Assembly: GCA_038373865.1 (NCBI GenBank)
Contig: JAXGGA010000068.1
Location: 124,001-188,000 of the forward strand
Direction of reading: 5' to 3'
Source of the DNA: Uloborus plumipes
Taxonomy: Eukaryota > Arthropoda > Arachnida > Araneae > Uloboridae
Length of the DNA stretch: 64,000 bases
The notes under the pieces are model-generated. The model was not told the DNA's origin and did not search any database. It was given only the letters and a program-made list of their open reading frames with translations. This document shows, piece by piece, positions 46,835 through 56,968 of this stretch. Every line of letters begins with the position of its first letter. Position 1 is the stretch's first letter. The position numbers and the translations under genes are program-made.

Positions 46835-46837
<3 letters not shown>

Positions 46838-46868
<31 letters not shown>
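46838..46868. repeat. (TA)n tract right of the inner transposon
   Basis: About 31 bp of TA repeats, the right half of the tract that the inner transposon split. Confidence 0.95.
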
Positions 46869-46873
<5 letters not shown>

Positions 46874-47246
46874 TTTCAGTTTTACTGATTCAAATGTTAA
46901 AAATTTTATACATTTATTGCCGTATCATAATAAATCAGCAGACTTGTTAATAGCCTACCTCTTTTGAAACCTACAAAGTTAAAAATATTTTAACCGCTGT
47001 TCCTGCTCTCTGAAAATAAGGCAGCACATTACCCATGTTTGTTCTTTTTATTGGTTTTAATTGTTTCGTAAATTTTCAAATGTTTGTTAAAATTTCAATT
47101 TGTTCATTTGTTGTTGTTTTTTTTTTAATTTACGCATCTTTCGACACTTAGGGGACAATTTTTTAACTTCCATATATAATTTGCTATTGATATTAAGCTG
47201 CTATTAAGCGCTTGTTAATTCGCAAAAGTTTAATAATTTTCCATCT

Positions 47247-47250
<4 letters not shown>

Positions 47251-47281
<31 letters not shown>
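47251..47281. repeat. (TA)n microsatellite
   Basis: About 31 bp of uninterrupted TA repeats 80 bp right of the outer element. Confidence 0.95.
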
Positions 47282-47286
<5 letters not shown>

Positions 47287-48246
47287 CCGTCAGAAATTTG
47301 TAATTGTAATAACAGTAACTAAATATAGTTAAAAAGGTCGAAAATATATGAAAAGTTACAAAATGAGAGGAAGAACATTTTATGTAACTACACCACGCAT
47401 TCTGTAGCAACTAATGCAGGAAATATCTTTATGTAGATTGTGCCTCTTGCCACTGATTTAATAATAGGTCCTGCTATAATCTCAACGAAAATTGCCAATG
47501 TTTCCGAGTTGAAATGGCTTTGTGGCTTTGATAATAGCTCAAAAATCGCTTTTGGCAACGAATTTTGCATTGTCTCAAAAGCTCTCATCGATTTATAGCG
47601 TCATTTTCGTTTTAATACCCCTACAGTCAAAATTTTACTTTCGTCGCACCGAAGGAAGCAATAGCATCCAAAGAAAAAGGCTGGGGGTTCAGAATTAAAA
47701 TAAAATAAAAAAAAAACACCGTTTGAGCTTATGTATTGACGTATTGCAAAATGCATAAAATCTTACACATTTTCTTACATCGCTTCATTTTATGTGTACT
47801 TTCGAGCTAATTGTTGCCTTTAAAAATACATATACATATATATTTTTTTATAAGAGCGATTTAAAACATTACTAGTCTACGGCACTCTAGCATAATTTGT
47901 CTCCTATGGTGGGGTTCCTACGTTTTTTCTATGCATGTCATTCCACATCTACAGAGAATGTCGAAGCTAACAATTGTTTAAGAGTTGCTGCTTTGTGATT
48001 TGACCAGAAAGTGACCTAAGTCGCCGTTGATAGGCCGCAGTTAGGAGCATCTTTTTTTTTCTTCTTTTGCTTATTTTTTGTGTGCAAATTTGGCTTAGTA
48101 GTAAATTTCTGTAGACTAGCAAAATCTATTACAAATTGATGTGAAGTGATACGAGAAATATGCTTATTTATCGTTATTATTACTTTTGTTTTTTAAAAGA
48201 ATAGCGATTATTCATTTTGATTGTTAAATTTGGTTTTTGTTTGACC
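47282..48246. other. Non-coding stretch, no gene recognised
   Basis: AT-rich sequence without paired termini or domains. Confidence 0.45.
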
Positions 48247-48850
48247 CAGTGGTTGAAAAAACTACATATTTTTCGTAGCGAACTACAACTACAACTACTT
48301 TCTTATAAATGTAGTTAACTACAGCTACAACTATTTTTTTTTTAATGTAGCGAGCTACACTACTTTTGAAATGTAGTTGCTACTTCGCTACTTTTTAAAA
48401 AAAATAAATAAATAACAAGAATACACCGCTTGAGGATCGACCGAAAAAATTCGAAAAGTGGTTTAGATTAAAAAATGACCTCATTCGAATATGGAATAAA
48501 AATAGGAATTGTCTTTGAATTTATTTGTTACTTTTCCTTTTTGTTCCTTTTTTTTTTTGCTAAAATTTGTCCTTTTTAGATTTTTTTTACAATTTTTACG
48601 AATATTCGCCACAAGAAAAACCTTGTTTTTTTCCTTCGTTCTCTTTTTTTTTAAAGTTTTTTTTCATTTATTTATTTATTTTTTTAATTTAAAAGTAGTT
48701 TTCAGAAATCGCTACAAACTACTATTTTTCGTATCGCGCAATTCACTACTCTACTTTTTTTTAAAAAGTAGTGCGCTACACTACAAACTACTAAAAAATG
48801 TAGCTACTACAGTAGTTTCGCTACTTGTAGCGCGCTACTTCCGACCACTG
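48247..48850. mobile_element. Non-autonomous hAT element, 604 bp, perfect TSD
   Basis: The termini CAGTGGTTG and the complement of CGACCACTG, with TAGCG(C/A)(G/A)CTAC phrases just inside both ends. It is flanked by a perfect 8-bp target duplication GTTTGACC at 48239-48246 and 48851-48858. The interior is packed with CTAC/GTAG-type motifs (ACTACAACTAC, GTAGCGAGCTAC) near both ends and T-rich sequence in the middle. The plus-strand frame through the T-rich core is an artefact. No transposase is present. Confidence 0.92.
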
Positions 48851-48858
48851 GTTTGACC

Positions 48859-49400
48859 ATTCATTAAATTCTCTAGAGCTAAAATACCCCATCAAACGCT
48901 TCAAAAGTATTTTTAAAGATAGTCAATAGAATAATTGTTTCCTTGAAAATAATAAATTATTAACTATTTTGCTACTGAAAGAAAAAAACATTTTCTCGAT
49001 AAACAATATGATATACGAATAGTAAGTATCAACAGCTGAAAATAATTTTATTTTCATAGAAAAATACTCCCGTCATTACTTTTTGAAGCTTTTTCAGATG
49101 AAGAATTCATTTTTAAATATTGGAGAAGTGTTTTCACGACAGCTTTTGAATTTTCACTGGAAAGCACCATTTTTGAGAACCTTATATATTTTGGTTCCAA
49201 TTGTGCTGCCTATATCAAAGAGAAAAATGAAAAAAGCACCGTTTCCTTCTCATAATTCTTTCATTCTATTTCCCGATTCATGCTATATTTCGTGAGATAT
49301 TGAGGTTTTTCGAAATCTCTGAAAAACAATTTTTTTCCACCCCTCTCGCTTTCTGAAGTTTTTATTGAAAACCATCGAAAATTTCTCTCACTTTTAGCTC
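48859..49400. other. Non-coding stretch, no gene recognised
   Basis: AT-rich; a 70-codon plus-strand frame near 49083 has no recognisable domain. Confidence 0.4.
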
Positions 49401-50000
49401 TTGACTTGGAGCCTCCTCAAGAGCAAAGGGTGGAAGTGTCGCTTGCCCCCCCCCCCCCGGCAATTTCTCCTCACTCTCGCTTGCAGATATATTCGAAGAA
49501 TTTGCCGTTTAGGAATTTTATTTGTATCCCCTTATTTCTGTCCCGGCTCTTGTGTTGGAGTGTGTGACTTATTTGTTGGTTGAAGCTGGTTGCTTTCAAT
49601 AGTTCGTCACTCTTGGCCTTATATCTATCCAATTGCGCTTTCCCATGGCGTTTTGTTTCGACATTTCAATAGTTTGGGCATCTCATATGAAATATTTCTT
49701 GGTATTATTGAATTTAGAATTTCTATCGTCCCGGCTTTTTTTCGCATATTGCACTACCGGCTTCCAAAGTGCTTATTTCCCGCGTTTCCAATTTCTTTCA
49801 TGTATTACTTTTCCGAGGCAAAAAGATTTCCGTTGCAGCTAAATTAAATTTGAGATCGCACCGAGGCCCTCGAATTTGAGAAGTCTGAGCAGTCTAGTGA
49901 CGTCACGCGGCAGATTCTGGTATTCCTCCAATCCTTGCTTTAAATTTGTTCTCGTGTTTATTATTTCAAGATTACCAACTCATGTTTAGAATTTTTTTAA
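49401..50000. other. Intermediate-GC stretch, no gene recognised
   Basis: More balanced composition than the flanks with overlapping open frames in several phases (about 49400-49850), a C-run at 49446-49457 and a TGACGTCACG CRE-like palindrome near 49899-49908. No domain or splice evidence supports an exon. Confidence 0.35.
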
Positions 50001-50939
50001 CATGTTCTTATGGTGTTTGGCTAATAGATAATACAGAAATATTTTTCGATGATTTAAGGAAGATAAATTATGTTGGAGAGACCGTGACTACTTGGCATAA
50101 AAGGTACGTTGGCATTGTGCTTTTATTTGCTAGTACACATTGCTGTCGTTCGGCAACCTGCTGCGTCATACACAACAGCTTTAGCGCACTGCAGAAAATG
50201 AGCTGTTGTCTTACTGTAGCACTTTTTTTTTTTTTTTGAGAAGCTCAAAATCCGTTAAGAAAGATGATATCATAGTACTGTATTCAGTGAAATATGCTTC
50301 AATTATGGTACTTAAGGACGACAAGCCTTCTATATATAATTATTTTTCAATTAACAAATCTTTGTTGGCAAGGGGATCAAGAGGAGACTTTGACCAATCC
50401 CCGTATTAAAAAAAATTAATGTATTTTCATACAAATGGACGCAATTTTGTTGTTTTATTTTTAAAAAAAGTTTAAATTTTTTGATCTTGAACCCTTGGGG
50501 AAAAGTTGACGCAACGGGCCTTCTGTTTGATTTCTTAGCGTCCGCTATTCCTAACTGGTGTAGTACCGAATTTTTAGAACGGAAATGCTACACGAATTCC
50601 GCAGCAGACTTATTAAAGTATTAGGTTAAGAAACTTATAATTTAATAGAGAAGGATTCGAGTTATGGTTGACAAACATAACGCAATTTTCAGCAATGACA
50701 ATTCAAATGATAGTTTTGTATTCGCATACTTGAAAAGCCTCTTAAAAAGGATATAAGGAAGGGAGGGGCAGCCCATAAATGTTCCACCTCCCATTCCTGG
50801 ACATTCCACTTTACGCATTCCGCTTCATTTCACGAGGGGGGGGGGTGTACGAAAAGAAAAGGAAGGAAGAGGAAGGAGGTAAGAGCGGAAGAGAGAGAAG
50901 GCGAACACAACACATGGTAATCTGCAAAAGTGAACTCGG
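50001..50939. other. Non-coding stretch, no gene recognised
   Basis: AT-rich, then purine-rich from about 50840 to 50910 (GGAAGGAGGTAAGAG-type). No paired termini or domains. Confidence 0.4.
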
Positions 50940-51420
50940 CGTGATGAAGAAAACAACACATGCGTTACCGCGGCACAATATTTCAGAGTGGCCATATTCC
51001 CGGCCCGGAATGGGGCCATAAAGCACGTGACCTGTCGCCGGAGCGAACCGGCCGTAAACTCCGCCACGTGCTTCTCTTCCTCCTACTCCGCGCGCGCAAT
51101 GGAATGCCGGGATTGAAGAGAGAGAAGGAGAGAAACGGAGAGCCTCGAGAGGAGAGACCCTCTTCGCTCTCTCTCTCTCCGGCCGACAAGGGGTTGATTT
51201 GGGAGTTCTTGTTTTTGTTTCCTCGGCGTCCCCTCGTTCCGGCGGCAACTGTTACTTCCGAGCGGGAAGAGCGTGCCCGCGCATCTGTCGCTCCCGCTGT
51301 CCAATCTGCATGTGATTTGAATGTGGTTCGTCGGCTGCTGCCGCGCCCCTTTTTCCCCGTCTTCCCGTTCACTCGCCAGCGCGACCACGGTGGGAAGTTG
51401 TTTCGGTTTCGTTTTTGAAA
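50940..51420. promoter_or_regulatory. CpG-dense, GAGA-rich, promoter-like patch
   Basis: This is the most CpG-dense patch of the window, with CCGGCCCGG, CCGCGGC, CGCGCGC and similar runs. It contains two CACGTG E-boxes (51024-51029, 51065-51070), a GGAATG TEAD-type site, a GGCCATAAA Abd-B/Cdx-type site and a GA tract (51114-51160) followed by a CT tract (51176-51190). Long frames on both strands reflect low stop-codon density and show no domain. GAGA tracts plus CpG density suggest a promoter or GAGA-factor/Polycomb region. No TATA box or start site can be fixed. Confidence 0.35.
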
Positions 51421-52100
51421 TGGATTTTTTTTTTTTTTTTTATTTGTTTTTCTATTTTAAATGGGTCTTCCTCGTTACGCAGCGGAATTTTTGCGTAGGA
51501 GTGTCGTAGAACTGTAGCAGTTTTGCAACAAATGACATCGAGGCTGGCCGATAAGGGGGAATAATTGGGTTGGGCTCCACGGGTTTGGCGTATGATGAAT
51601 AGTTAATCCTAGGTGTTCCATGTGCAATTTGTATCCTAGTGATTCGACTCACATTTTCTACTACGTTTAAAAGTCGTAAGTGTTTTAGAAATTGATTTTT
51701 GTCTTTTAGAAATTTTTCCTTTTTCTTAAAATTACATAAAAATAATCCTTTGAACAAAAGTTTTTGGTTTTACCAATTATTTTTCGCTTGAAAGGAACGT
51801 TCAATTTAAATATATTATTTTCTCTTTGCCGGGACTCACACGTAGCTAGCTATATAAGGGTCGAACCGCACCTTAGAAGAATCCTTAATCTCCAAGCACG
51901 AGATTATTCTTTTTTCTAATGTTTTTTTGATAATATCTAAATCATTGAAGTAGTCAAGTTTAAAAATTTAATTCCCTACGATTACGTGTACATAGTGTTG
52001 ATACGTATATAGAACTATCTAGGAACCAAATTTCCTTCCTTCAGTTTTTAATTACATTAATTTAAAATTTAATGTTTAAAAATCTGTTTATTCCCTGTCG
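51421..52100. other. Non-coding stretch, no gene recognised
   Basis: AT-rich with a T-run at 51425-51440; no gene or element recognised. Confidence 0.45.
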
Positions 52101-52289
52101 CAAGGGCGGACCCAGCTACTGGTTTTCTTACTGGAACTCCATAAGCATCATTTGTGAACATAAATAAGGGGTTTGAGGCGATTTTTTTCGAAATGAAAGT
52201 CCTCTTTAACGTTGTTTAAGGTTATCTTTGTCACTTAAGCGGGATGTTGACTCCCATAACTGCCCTCTCCCTCACTGGATCCGCGCCTG
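52101..52289. mobile_element. hAT MITE, 189 bp, with 8-bp TSD
   Basis: The left end CAAGGGCGGACCCAGC and the reverse complement of the right end CAGGCGCGGATCCAGT are imperfect inverted repeats of the GGCGGATCCAG type. The flanking octamers CCCTGTCG (52093-52100) and CCCTATCG (52290-52297) match at 7 of 8 positions. Non-coding. Confidence 0.8.
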
Positions 52290-52297
52290 CCCTATCG

Positions 52298-52703
52298 TTA
52301 TGTCAAACACGAATGATAGTTGTGTTCGTTTTGTGACAAAGTGATGGACAGAATACCAATTCTGAAATTTATATATGATTGATTTATCGCTTAAAAAGCT
52401 GATAATTTTAAATGTTAAACCCATAGTTTCATATTTTGATTAAATTGTGCGGTATGAGAAACAGAATTAATTTCGAATAATCGGCTAATCAATCGAGCTT
52501 CTTAAATGTTACTCATCCCCTCCTTTCCTGTTTACTTGGAATGGTTGAAACATTTATTGATGCGCTATTCTCTTTCTCTGTTTTTGTAAGAAAAAGTTAC
52601 GTTTTCTTTGCTTAATTGTTCTTTTCATTACCAACATTTCTTCTTCATCACTGGTACTGATGTGATTTTCATCATTCAAGTCTTAAGTTTACGCCAATGT
52701 CTA
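52298..52703. other. AT-rich non-coding stretch
   Basis: Nothing recognised. Confidence 0.45.
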
Positions 52704-53225
52704 TTAACCCATTAATGCCTGACTTTTTTTTCCAAAGATATTTTGTATACTGGTTACAAACAGTGTTTAATGGACAGGAAAAATAATAAAATAATATTAT
52801 GTAAAAAATATTTTTTTTTATTAAGGAAAGAAGAACTGTCTCTTAAAAATTACGATAGACCCCAGAGGGTATATACTTTTTTTTACTAATTTTTTTTTTC
52901 TGCCTACGATATAATATTTAAAAAGATATTTTATAAGAAGAAATAAAATCAGCAATTAACATAAACTAGGAAGCTAGGAATAACTTTGAAAACTTAGCTT
53001 TTTTTCTTGAGATTAGGAAGGATGCAATTTTTGATAAAGGTCATATTAAAACTGCTACAGAACACACTTTACAATGGTTATGTGCTGCAATCTGTTAATA
53101 ACGAATTGAAACAATACCAAGGTACTAATTGAACACTATTATTTGGTTGAAATGTTCATTTTGGGGAAATTCAGACCCTTTTTTAGACCGTCCCTAAAAA
53201 GGGACGCTAGGCTTTAATGGGTTAA
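52704..53225. mobile_element. piggyBac-like MITE, 522 bp including TTAA
   Basis: The left boundary TTAACCCATTAATGCCT and the reverse complement of the right boundary TTAACCCATTAAAGCCT match at 16 of 17 positions and start with TTAA on both sides. The terminal CCCATT is shared with the 34006-34535 element, but the interiors are not obviously alike, so these are related but distinct non-autonomous families. No coding sequence. Confidence 0.82.
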
Positions 53226-53716
53226 GAGTTTTGGCGTAAGAACGTTTCCTCCTGTTAGGCAATCTTTTGCTCTATAGTATAGTGCATTGCAATTGTGTAT
53301 TAATTTCATTACTCTTTCTAGGACAAAATAAATCACGGGATGATATTGTTAGAATATATCTAAAATTTTACGAAATTCTCATATGTAGACTGGTGTAGAT
53401 CCTGTATTTTATGCTGTAGAATTGTGTAAATGTTGTTCTTTTAAATTGAATTATTTTAATTAGTAAATTTTAAAAAGCAGGATACAGTGGAGAAACTTCT
53501 CCGTTTTATGAGAAACAGAAAATGCTTTTTTTTATTTTGTCTCTGTCCGTGGTTACAATTAGAGATATTATATTATTCATCTACGCAATTCTTCATTGCA
53601 CATTCCTCTACCCCGCTCCGCCCCCCCCCCCAAAAAAAAGAATACATTTTTATTATTAATTTCATTTAGTTTGTTTCAATAGGAAAACAAAAAAATACTT
53701 GCATTTTCTTCTTTAA
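53226..53716. other. AT-rich non-coding stretch
   Basis: Contains a C-run/A-run junction near 53621-53638. No gene recognised. Confidence 0.45.
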
Positions 53717-53822
53717 AACTGTTTCGTTTAATAATAGTTATAATTTATTTTAGTGTGCTACACATTAATTTTTAAAGATTTTCATAAAAAAAATTATCTC
53801 CCAAAGGTTTATGCTTTCCTTT
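53717..53822. repeat. 106-bp direct repeat, copy 1
   Basis: Matches 54860-54965 in the same orientation with only about six differences, from AACTG(T/C)TTCGTT through CAAAGGTTTATGCTTTCCTT. The similarity starts and stops abruptly. It is too short and lacks TG...CA ends for an LTR, so duplication of a local segment or two copies of a short repeat is more likely. Confidence 0.85.
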
Positions 53823-54859
53823 AAAACATATAAATATTGCAAGTTAATGTATGTATTTTTTTCGCTTTTGCTTTTTTTAAGTACCGGGTTACATTGCGTT
53901 CCGTTCATTCTGCATTAGCAGTTGACGAATTTCCATCTCTAAAACAATTGAAATTTTTTTAATTAAAAACTATTGACTACAACGTTTCTACCAGATTTGA
54001 TTGTATAAAATATCTTTGGTATAAAATTAGATAAAACCTCAAATTATCTTTTGGTGTAAATTTAGGAAGGATTTGTACGGTACAGAAACGTACAAAAAAC
54101 TAAAAGAACTTGATTTTTTTTAATATACACTTAATACAGAATATTGCTTTTGTATATGTTGTTTTCAAAAATGTATCGATATACTTTTAAAGGAGTGCTT
54201 TTGAACTACTCTTGAAAAAGTATTAAAAACTAAGCTTATCACATATATTAATTACTATTTTAATGCGTATAATAACTTTGTTACGGATGACTGCTGAATA
54301 TTTCACCTAACAGTGCTTTAATTTTTTTTTCATATCCTTTCCATGTAAGTTTTTTTATTTTTCATATTAGCATTTCTATTACTTAATACATTAGTACTTT
54401 TGATTTCAGTATTTATGTTTTCTACATTAGTGTTTCACATTTTTGTAATCATAGTTCCTTTTCATCATGCATAATTTCCACGCTAGTGGTGGAGTCGTTT
54501 ACTTGTTATTGTCGAACAATTTCATATTAGTATTGATAATTTTCCCATTCATGTCTATACCTTCTTATAACATATAAGTTTTGAGAAATAAATAATCTGC
54601 AGAACAATATTGTGTACATTTTTTTTTCAATTAGGTTTCATATATGGCGTTTAGATTTTCGGAAGTAACTTTTGAAGTATTAATAATAGTAATTTCCCCA
54701 TTAGTGTTTCCTATGGTACTGTTTATAACTTTTAAGTTCGTGTTTCTGTTTTGTTGCTTGTATTTTTCTTGTTATTATTTCCGATATTAGTCAATAACAC
54801 TTAAGTTGTGTCCAAAATAAAGTGTAATATTTGTAATTAATGCAGTTATATTTCCATAT
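53823..54859. other. AT-rich interval between the 106-bp direct repeats
   Basis: Holds no reverse transcriptase or other coding remnant. Between about 54360 and 54760 the phrases ATTAGTATT, ATTAGTGTTTC and ATTAGCATTTC recur loosely, possibly an old short-period array. Confidence 0.4.
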
Positions 54860-54965
54860 AACTGCTTCGTTCAATAATAGTTATAATTTATTTTAGTGTG
54901 CTACATATTAATTTTTAAAGATTTTCATAAAAAAAAATTCCCTCCCAAAGGTTTATGCTTTCCTT
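54860..54965. repeat. 106-bp direct repeat, copy 2
   Basis: Second copy of 53717-53822, about 1.14 kb downstream in the same orientation. Confidence 0.85.
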
Positions 54966-55359
54966 AGTATTTTGTATACGTATATGGTTAGGAGTTTTGC
55001 TGTACATTTTGAGATTGACCTACATCCTTGTATTTTTTTTTATGCTTATTTTACAAATATCCTCGTGATGTGTCTTCTTTTCCCTTTAAGAAAGATAATA
55101 AAAATAAACAACGCTGTGCTTCTGAAATAATCTCAGATCAAAACACATACCGGAGGGATATTTTTCGTTTTTTTGTCAGATATTCAGTACTCTTCTTTTT
55201 ACGCATTTTCTACAGATAAAAAAAGGAAACTGGTGAAATGAAGAAAAACAATCGCCGAAGTTTAATGCTCAACGATGCAATTAATTCTTCTCTTTTAGTT
55301 GATCAGGATGCGTGTTTTATTCTGCTAGAGCAGTTTAGCATCCAGCATACCTCTAAGAA

Positions 55360-55735
55360 TTTTCCCTACCTCCGTCTTACTACTAGTTTAGCCCCCACTA
55401 TCAGCGCCATTATCCATCGCCTGCCACCCTTCTTGTTCAACCCCCAAATACAATCGATTTTTACCAGCCAGGGAGGGAGGGTTGAGATTTTGCGAGGGAG
55501 GGGGGGGGGGGCACGTCGAAGCTCTGGAGTGTTCCTTTTTCTCTGCCGAGCCTTAAGGTTCGAGGAGGGAGAGGGGTAGGGGTGCTGGGAAGGTCCAGGA
55601 TGGCCAAGAGCAGCCACCCGGAATGCATCTCGTTCCTCATGCATTGGAATGACCGTCTCCATAGCAACTAAGTCCGTGGTCAGCGCTAGGGTACATCATC
55701 ATTAGGGGCGCGGACACGGCTCTTGCCCCCCTTTC
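55360..55735. promoter_or_regulatory. GC-richer patch with RFX X-box
   Basis: GC-richer sequence containing GTCTCCATAGCAAC at 55655-55668, which fits the RFX/DAF-19 X-box consensus GTYNCCATRGNAAC at every position. Two GGAATG TEAD/Scalloped-type sites lie just upstream (about 55620 and 55646). Open frames on both strands are domain-free. X-boxes normally lie within a few hundred bases of ciliary gene starts, but no such gene is visible here. Confidence 0.3.
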
Positions 55736-56689
55736 GTTTTTCACCCTCCCCCGCTTTTGCTTCCTTCCGTAAGCATCTGAAAAAGGAGGGGTGGGGGGCT
55801 TTTTTTTCTTCTCGAGACTCCTTTTCCCCCATTTCATTATTATTTTTATTTCTTCTGCGGGGGGTTTTTATATTTTGTTCGGTCTCAAACCATTATGTGA
55901 GGATACCAGTCTTCCTTTACCATCATTATTTGTAGGCATATTATACGGACAACACTCGTGGATCGGTCCGTTTGCGTGTTCGTGATTCTAAATGCAATGA
56001 TGAAGTTAATGAATATGAAGAATAGCTCCATATATCTCAAGCCAGGCCCGTTGTCTTGTTGCTGGAGGCTGTTCGTTTGATGGTTTTCGGTGTCCGTCAA
56101 TGGAGAGTTCGTGTCGCATTCACCTACTTTCTCAGTTTCAAGGAAGCGCGGAAAAGTAAACCCTAGGAAAAATAAACTTTTTATGGCTCCTTAAGAAATT
56201 CCTAAAAAATATATTTATTCTTCCTGCTCATTTTGAGGAAAAGAATGTCTGATATTTTTCCTTCCTTGTATCGTAAAAGATATCTTGGCAAAAGATTGCT
56301 ATGCACCATATATTGTTTCTTGTTTTCTAGTTAGAACAATTACACAATAAGATAGTATAATTTCTATTTTCAAATATGTTTACGTTAACATAAATATACT
56401 CCTACTAATTTAACACTAAAGAATTAAGGCATCTGAAACAAGTTAAATCATTGTAAATTATTTCTTTTGCCCCGACTGTAGCTAAGTGTAATAACGATGC
56501 ATCAAGATTGTATTTCTCATTGTAATTTTACATTTAATGCATTGTTTTTACTGACTGCAGAAGAACTGTATTTTCGCTGTTAAAATCTGAAAAAATATTT
56601 GAATTATAGTATTTAGTAAGCAGAGTTAGAAAAATATAAAATTTTAGAAAAATGTTGAACTAATTCTACAATATTTTGTGCATTATCAT
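55736..56689. other. Non-coding stretch, no gene recognised
   Basis: Mixed composition with overlapping frames at about 55723-56100 that show no domain, then AT-rich. Confidence 0.4.
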
Positions 56690-56694
56690 CGGCG

Positions 56695-56775
56695 ACTACC
56701 GTGATGTAGCGCAGCGAGTAAGCATCCTTCTATGGATCTTTCGTTGGAATCTTCATTTACATAAACTGGGATCTG
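56695..56775 (+). repeat. Possible tRNA-derived SINE head
   Basis: TAGCGCAGCGAG at 56707-56718 fits the Pol III A-box consensus TRGCNNARYNNG. CGTTGGAATC at about 56742-56751 is a degenerate B box, at the normal ~35-bp spacing. No cloverleaf or acceptor stem can be drawn, so this is at best a decayed SINE or tRNA-like fragment. Confidence 0.22.
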
Positions 56776-56821
56776 AAATGTGATTAATCGATAGTTAATT
56801 GATTTTTTGCTTTACTATATT

Positions 56822-56968
56822 CAAGGATGCCCACTAGGGATTAGGGGTCATAACGCAGACTGTACCATTGAAGTTTTATGCGGAGAGGCATATTTTTCTT
56901 TTGGGAGGGCTCTCAGTTTTGGTATTTGGGGATGCGTCATTGCTCTTGGGAAGGGATGGTCACCCTTG
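56822..56968. mobile_element. Probable hAT MITE, 147 bp
   Basis: The left end CAAGGATGCCCA and the reverse complement of the right end CAAGGGTGACCA match at 10 of 12 positions. CTATAT is found just outside both ends (56815-56820 and 56969-56974), consistent with a decayed target duplication. The overlapping small open frames are incidental. Confidence 0.5.

Larger units (their letters stand above)
43166..46837. mobile_element. Inner 3.67-kb transposon with long inverted arms
   Basis: The termini TGGGTGATTCTACAAA (43166-43181) and its exact reverse complement (46822-46837) define a 3672-bp element inserted in a TA tract. From left to right: 65 bp of left subterminal sequence, inverted arm 1 (43247 to about 44060), an ~895-bp loop with a coding remnant and a polyadenylation signal, inverted arm 2 (about 44955-45782), then about 1040 bp of right subterminal sequence rich in a CATTCACATGCCC-like motif. 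The layout suggests a snap-back derivative of a larger autonomous transposon whose 5' coding part was replaced by an inverted copy of its other flank. I cannot name the superfamily from sequence alone. Confidence 0.75.
42662..47171. mobile_element. Outer foldback element, split by an inner transposon
   Basis: The left arm 42662-42957 and right arm 46870-47171 are inverted copies of about 300 bp that end in GGAAGTTAAAAAATTGTCCC and its complement. Both include CTAAGTGTCGAAAGATGCGT and GCCGTATCATAATAAAT-type blocks (or their complements) with scattered mismatches. Without the inner insertion (43166-46837) the element would be a palindromic MITE of roughly 0.8 kb whose centre was a TA tract. No coding sequence belongs to this layer. 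Superfamily unknown. Confidence 0.85.

Noticed and set aside
48509..48856. 115-residue Phe-rich plus-strand frame
   Set aside because: It is a T-rich core of a hAT MITE read through to the terminus; composition artefact.
50811..51418. Frames of 101-152 codons on both strands in the CpG patch
   Set aside because: Five frames overlap in mutually exclusive phases, and Arg/Pro/Ser-rich content follows base composition.
53717..54965. LTR retrotransposon with 106-bp LTRs
   Set aside because: The repeats lack TG...CA ends and no primer-binding site, polypurine tract, gag or pol remnant is visible between them.
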